Of a DNA stretch of 8,354 bases, positions 4,678-8,354 are shown piece by piece. The stretch's first letter is position 1. The number at the start of each line of letters is the position of its first letter. Below the pieces are notes generated by a model, which saw only the letters and a program-made list of their open reading frames with translations, made no database searches and had not been told where the DNA came from. Both the position numbers and the translations under genes were made by a program. This stretch comes from JBFHRB01 sp041591915 (lineage in GTDB: Bacteria; Actinomycetota; Nitriliruptoria; Nitriliruptorales; Nitriliruptoraceae), in assembly GCA_041591915.1 (NCBI GenBank), contig JBFHRB010000150.1:1-8354 (forward strand), in the 5' to 3' direction.

Positions 4678-7314
4678 GTGGCCACGACGACCGAGAAGTC
4701 CACGAGCACGAAGAAGCAGCGCGGGAAGGCCTCGTCGTCGAGGTCGTCATCGCGCGCGTCGTCGAAGTCCTCTTCGTCGAGCCGCGGCGCGACGAAGAAG
4801 AAGCCCGCCGCAAAGGGCGGCTCGAAGGCCAAGCAGCCCGGCTTCGCGGTCCGGATGCTCGCTGCCGCCAAGGAGCACGTCGGCGACCAGTCGAACGACG
4901 TGTACGGGATCGGGCTCATCCTCGCCGGGGTCCTGCTCGGCATGGCGCTGTACTTCCAGGTGGCAGGGCCGGTCGGGGACTTCGCCGAGGCGGTCTTCCG
5001 GGGCCTGCTCGGCGTCTTCGGCTACATCGTCCCGCCGCTGCTCGTCTACTTCGGGTTCAGCGTGGTGCTCGATCGGGAGGGAGCCGAGCGCGGCCGCGTC
5101 ACCGTCGGCATCGCCCTGCTGCTGATCGCCGTCGTGGGTGGCTGGCACCTCTTCCAGGGCGCGCCCGAGCCGGCCGACGGCTGGAAGGAACTCTGGCCCG
5201 CCGGCGGGGCGTTCGGCTGGGCGGTCTCGCGCCCGATGGTCGTGGCGCTCAGCATCTGGGGTGCCTCGGCGGTTCTCGCCGCACTCTTCGTCCTGGGCCT
5301 GCTCATCGTCACCAAGACGCCGTTCCGCGCGATCTGGGACTTCGTGTCGGGGCTGTTCGACGGCGCACGCGAGGAGCTCGGCCGCGAGTCCGAGCCCGAG
5401 TCGAAGGCGGAGGGCGCCAGCACCGAGGACGACGACGAGCGCGCCACCACGCTGAAGGCGGAGCGTGCCCTGGCCCGGGCGACGGGCGGCGAGGCGGACA
5501 CCGACACCGTCGTCGCCAAGCGCCCCAGGCGTCGCCAGGCGCCAGACCCGGTCGAGGGCGAGCAGCAGGCGATCCCCGGCACCCGCGGCGCGGCTGCCGA
5601 GGTCGCCGAGGCCGCAGCGACGGAGACGCTCGCAGCCGATGCGGCACAAGCGCCCGGTGTCGGGCTGACCGCGGCCGACCGCGAGGCCGGTCGCGCGCCG
5701 TCGCCCCCCAAGCCCGAGGTTCCGAAGGCCGCACGCGCCGTCCTCGACGGCGGCACGGTCGAGACCACCGCCGATGGCAAGCGCAAGGCCAAGAAGGTCC
5801 TGCCACGCGCCAATTGGGACGACTACGAGCTCCCCCCGCTCGACCTGCTGGCGAAGGGCCGGGCGGTCGGGACGGACGCGACGCGCCACATCGAGGCGAG
5901 CGTCGCGGCCCTGCAGGAGACCTTCGACCAGTTCGGCATCGACGCGACCGTCGCCCGGCACTCGCGCGGGCCGACCGTCACGAGGTTCGAGATCGAGCTC
6001 GGCCCGGGGGTGCAGGTCCGCAAGGTCGCCAACATGGGCGACGACATCGCCTACGCGCTCGCCGCCCCCGACGTGCGCATCGTCGCCCCGATCCCCGGCA
6101 AGTCCGCCATCGGCGTCGAGGTGCCCAACCGCGAGCGCGACCTCATCACCCTCCGCGACATCCTCGTGTCGGACGTCGCGAAGGCCGACCCGCACCCGAT
6201 GCTCGTCGCACTGGGCGTGGACATCGCCGGTAACCCGGCGATGGTCAACCTCGTGACGATGCCCCACCTGCTGATCTCCGGTGCGACCGGATCCGGCAAG
6301 TCCGTCACGATGAACGCGATGGTCGCGTCCGTGATCTGCCGGGCCCGGCCCGACCAGGTGCGGATGATCCTCATCGACCCCAAGCGCGTCGAGCTCAACG
6401 CCTACGAGGGCGCCCCGCACCTGCTCAGCCCCGTCGTCGCCGACCCCCGCCGCGCCACCGACGCGCTCCAGTGGGCCGTGAAGGAGATGGAGATGCGGTA
6501 CGAGACGCTCGCGCGTCTCGGCTTCCGCAACATCGACGGCTACAACGACGCGGTCGCGGCGGGCAACGTGCCCGCGGCCACCGAGGAGGAGCGCGACGCG
6601 TACGGGCACATGCCGTACATCCTCCTCGTGATCGACGAGCTCAGCGACCTCATGATGGTCGCGCCACGCGACGTCGAGGACGCGATCTGCCGGATCGCTC
6701 AGATGGCGCGAGCCGTGGGCATCCACATGCTCATCGCCACCCAGCGCCCGTCCGTGGACGTCATCACGGGCCTCATCAAGGCCAACATCCCGAGCCGCCT
6801 CGCGCTCGCGGTCGCGTCGCAGACGGACTCGCGGACGATCCTCGACATGGGCGGGGCGGAGAAGCTCGTCGGCAACGGCGACATGCTCTTCATGCCCGCC
6901 TCGCAGGGCAAGCCCTCGCGCCTGCAGGGCTGCTTCACGGGGGAGACCGAGATCCGTGCGCTCGTCGAGTTCTGCCGGCGCCAGCGCGACGCCGAGTACA
7001 TCGACGGCGTGGTCAAGTCCGGCGAGGACGCGGCGAAGGCCGATGCCACCCGCGGTGGCGACGACGACTCGGACGAGGGACTCGTTCGGCGTGCCGCCGA
7101 GCTCGTCGTCCGCAGCGGCCTGGGCTCGACGTCGATGCTCCAGCGCAAGCTGCGCATCGGCTTCGCGCGCGCGGGCCGCGTCATGGACGAGCTCGAGACC
7201 CTCGGGGTGGTCGGGCCGAACGAGGGCAGCAAGGCGCGTGACGTGCTGTGGACCGAGGAGCACCTCGAGAACGCGCAGCAGGACGGCACGTTCGACCTGC
7301 TCGACCTGGGGTAG
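4678..7314 (+). CDS. ftsK: DNA translocase FtsK
   Basis: Septum-anchored ATPase that pumps chromosomal DNA during division. From GTG 4678 the protein has 878 residues, close to other actinobacterial FtsKs and much shorter than the E. coli protein. In order it shows: a Ser/Lys-rich basic tail (1-55); four membrane segments (about 73-96, 106-131, 141-158, 187-211); a charged, Ala-rich cytosolic linker (about 212-375); the RecA-like motor with Walker A GATGSGKS (535-542), IDPKRVEL (566-573), Walker B LLVIDE (649-654) and ATQRPSVDVITG (687-698); and the winged-helix gamma domain (about 800-856) ending in EGSKARDVL. The start is uncertain. In-frame GTGs at 4624 and 4648 and an ATG at 4480 also exist. 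GTG 4678 has GGGTG 8 bases upstream and gives a family-like Lys-rich N-terminus. The next gene starts 59 bases downstream with no clear terminator between them. Confidence 0.96.
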   Translation: MATTTEKSTSTKKQRGKASSSRSSSRASSKSSSSSRGATKKKPAAKGGSKAKQPGFAVRMLAAAKEHVGDQSNDVYGIGLILAGVLLGMALYFQVAGPVGDFAEAVFRGLLGVFGYIVPPLLVYFGFSVVLDREGAERGRVTVGIALLLIAVVGGWHLFQGAPEPADGWKELWPAGGAFGWAVSRPMVVALSIWGASAVLAALFVLGLLIVTKTPFRAIWDFVSGLFDGAREELGRESEPESKAEGASTEDDDERATTLKAERALARATGGEADTDTVVAKRPRRRQAPDPVEGEQQAIPGTRGAAAEVAEAAATETLAADAAQAPGVGLTAADREAGRAPSPPKPEVPKAARAVLDGGTVETTADGKRKAKKVLPRANWDDYELPPLDLLAKGRAVGTDATRHIEASVAALQETFDQFGIDATVARHSRGPTVTRFEIELGPGVQVRKVANMGDDIAYALAAPDVRIVAPIPGKSAIGVEVPNRERDLITLRDILVSDVAKADPHPMLVALGVDIAGNPAMVNLVTMPHLLISGATGSGKSVTMNAMVASVICRARPDQVRMILIDPKRVELNAYEGAPHLLSPVVADPRRATDALQWAVKEMEMRYETLARLGFRNIDGYNDAVAAGNVPAATEEERDAYGHMPYILLVIDELSDLMMVAPRDVEDAICRIAQMARAVGIHMLIATQRPSVDVITGLIKANIPSRLALAVASQTDSRTILDMGGAEKLVGNGDMLFMPASQGKPSRLQGCFTGETEIRALVEFCRRQRDAEYIDGVVKSGEDAAKADATRGGDDDSDEGLVRRAAELVVRSGLGSTSMLQRKLRIGFARAGRVMDELETLGVVGPNEGSKARDVLWTEEHLENAQQDGTFDLLDLG
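4732..4782 (+). repeat. TCG-rich serine-codon tract in the ftsK 5' region
   Basis: Residues 19-35 of FtsK contain 13 serines in 17 positions, encoded mainly by TCG with some TCC, TCA and TCT, so the DNA is an imperfect trinucleotide repeat. It sits in the disordered cytosolic tail before the first membrane segment and is followed by a Lys-rich stretch (KKKPAAKGG, 40-48). The repeat unit is one codon, so length changes would keep the frame. Confidence 0.6.
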
Positions 7315-7373
7315 CGGCAGGAACCAGGGGCGCGGTCGCCGAAGCCCTCCTGCACCCCACCAAGGCTTCTCCC

Positions 7374-8354
7374 GTGCGCCGTCCCACGCTCTCCCTCGCG
7401 CTCGCCGCCCTCACCGTCGCGGGCGCCATCGGCCCGCCCGCCGCGGTGGCCGCTCCCGCGGACCTGCCCGACCTCCTGCCGCCGGCCGCCACGACGCCCG
7501 AACCGAGCCTGCCCGCGCCGGGGCTGTGGCCGTTCGGTGAGTCCTTCCCGCGCACGTCCGGCGTCGGCCGCCACGATCGCGGCGCGGTCTTCTGGACGGA
7601 CTTCCTCTACGACGACAACGGTCCGTTCTCGGTCACGCCGACGAACGAGTCACCCGGCGCGCCGAGCTTCGGCGGGTTCCGCTACCCGGCCCCCGAGGCC
7701 GCCAACAACGGCGCCGACATCTTCCGCACCGCGATCGGCGCGACGACGACCGACACGTTCTGGCGCGTCGACTGGGTGACCCTGCTGGACCCGGCCGTCC
7801 CCATCGCGGCGTTCGCGATCGACGCCGACGCCGACGCGGCCACCGGCACGGCGGCCTGGGGCGTGAACACGTTCCTGCGCTCACCGGGCATCGAGCACGT
7901 CCTCGTCGTGTCCGGCACGGGGGCCTGGCTCGTCGACCCGCTGACGACCGGTGCGACCCCGATCGCCGACCTCGGCGGCGAACACCTCGCCGACGAGGCC
8001 GCGCGCTCGTTCGTCGTTCGGCTGCCCCGCGCGGCCTTCGAGCCGTCCTCCACGTCGGCCGTGCGGCTCGCGGCCGGCCTGGCCGATGCCGAGGGCGACG
8101 GGTTCCTGCAGCTGACGCCCGAGCACGGGTGGCTGCCGGGCCTGCCGACCGCCTTCAACGTCACCTTCCGCTCGAACGACGCGGAGCCTGCGCTCAACAG
8201 CTTCTGGCGCGACCTCGTCCAGGCCCAGACCCTGGCCGGCGGGGACGTGTCGGCGTTCTCGCTCGCCGTCGACTGGGACGACCTGTTGGCGGGTCGCAGC
8301 GACCCCGAGCCCCTGGTCCACGGCGACAGCAACCGCTGGTACGTCTCCACCCGC
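7374..8354 (+). CDS. Secreted protein with probable beta-sandwich domain, 3' end outside the window
   Basis: Open reading of 327 codons that runs off the right edge without a stop; the full length is unknown. The GTG start at 7374 has AAGG 8 bases upstream and begins an evident signal peptide: MRRP, a hydrophobic run at 6-20, and probable cleavage after AVA (24-26). A Pro/Ala-rich linker follows (27-50). Residues about 70-240 look like a beta-sandwich: FLYDDNGPF (77-85), FRYPAPEAANNGADIF (102-117), FAIDADADAATGTAAW (147-162) and VVSGTGAWLVD (178-188). The DDNGP...YP...GADI spacing recalls the DOMON-like/glucodextranase C-terminal type of domain in surface proteins, and the Asp-rich loop could bind calcium. 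Both are inferences from memory. A second segment (about 250-327) begins what may be a catalytic or further binding part. It has no visible hydrolase motif inside the window. It lies 59 bases after ftsK on the same strand and could be read through from it. Confidence 0.8.
   Translation, partial: MRRPTLSLALAALTVAGAIGPPAAVAAPADLPDLLPPAATTPEPSLPAPGLWPFGESFPRTSGVGRHDRGAVFWTDFLYDDNGPFSVTPTNESPGAPSFGGFRYPAPEAANNGADIFRTAIGATTTDTFWRVDWVTLLDPAVPIAAFAIDADADAATGTAAWGVNTFLRSPGIEHVLVVSGTGAWLVDPLTTGATPIADLGGEHLADEAARSFVVRLPRAAFEPSSTSAVRLAAGLADAEGDGFLQLTPEHGWLPGLPTAFNVTFRSNDAEPALNSFWRDLVQAQTLAGGDVSAFSLAVDWDDLLAGRSDPEPLVHGDSNRWYVSTR

Noticed and set aside
4747..7263. An 838-residue open frame antisense to ftsK and a 665-residue one overlapping it on the same strand (4236-6233)
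   Set aside because: Both are low-complexity Arg/Gly/Ala-rich shadows of ftsK, whose motor motifs are intact in the third frame.
1..8354. A defence system, mobile element or CRISPR array
   Set aside because: No transposase, integrase, nuclease-helicase pairing, spaced repeats or target-site duplications were seen. RNase J and FtsK are complete housekeeping proteins in their usual context.

Overview
This 8.35 kb window is high-GC DNA with an actinobacterial gene set and layout. The order dapA, rnj, then ftsK on one strand is a familiar actinobacterial neighbourhood. The winged-helix end of FtsK also carries the actinobacterial-looking recognition helix around GFARAGR. Four of the seven genes read best with GTG starts, and SD-like sequences precede most of them. 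A deep-branching actinobacterium (Nitriliruptoria-like or similar) would fit, but that placement is a guess from style, not from a marker comparison.

Layout, left to right. Positions 1-134 hold no gene I can assign, only GC-rich hairpins that could end transcription of the minus-strand pair. Positions 135-1201 (minus) are a tight two-gene unit: a 99-residue Dabb (dimeric alpha/beta barrel) protein, then a 256-residue membrane protein with an Ig-like exported tail, joined by a 4-base GTGA overlap. A 74-bp divergent spacer follows, with a TAnnnT-type -10 candidate readable on both strands. Positions 1276-3818 (plus) are dapA and rnj, sharing one base (TGATG). Positions 3846-4481 (minus) encode a small secreted protein of unknown function, convergent with rnj across 27 bases. 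After a 196-bp divergent spacer, ftsK runs from 4678 to 7314 (plus). From 7374 to the window edge there is a secreted protein, cut off by the edge, with a Pro-rich linker and a probable beta-sandwich domain.

How the genes fit together: DapA commits carbon to diaminopimelate and lysine, and hence peptidoglycan. RNase J processes and degrades RNA. FtsK pumps the chromosome terminus through the septum. They look like a conserved housekeeping neighbourhood, not one pathway. The three uncharacterised envelope or secreted proteins and the Dabb protein are accessory to it. I found no CRISPR array, transposon, phage module, RNA gene or defence island. The less ordinary points are the uncharacterised Dabb/membrane pair, the two secreted orphans flanking ftsK, the apparent loss of the lysine-feedback site in DapA, and the divergent spacer with a possible bidirectional -10.
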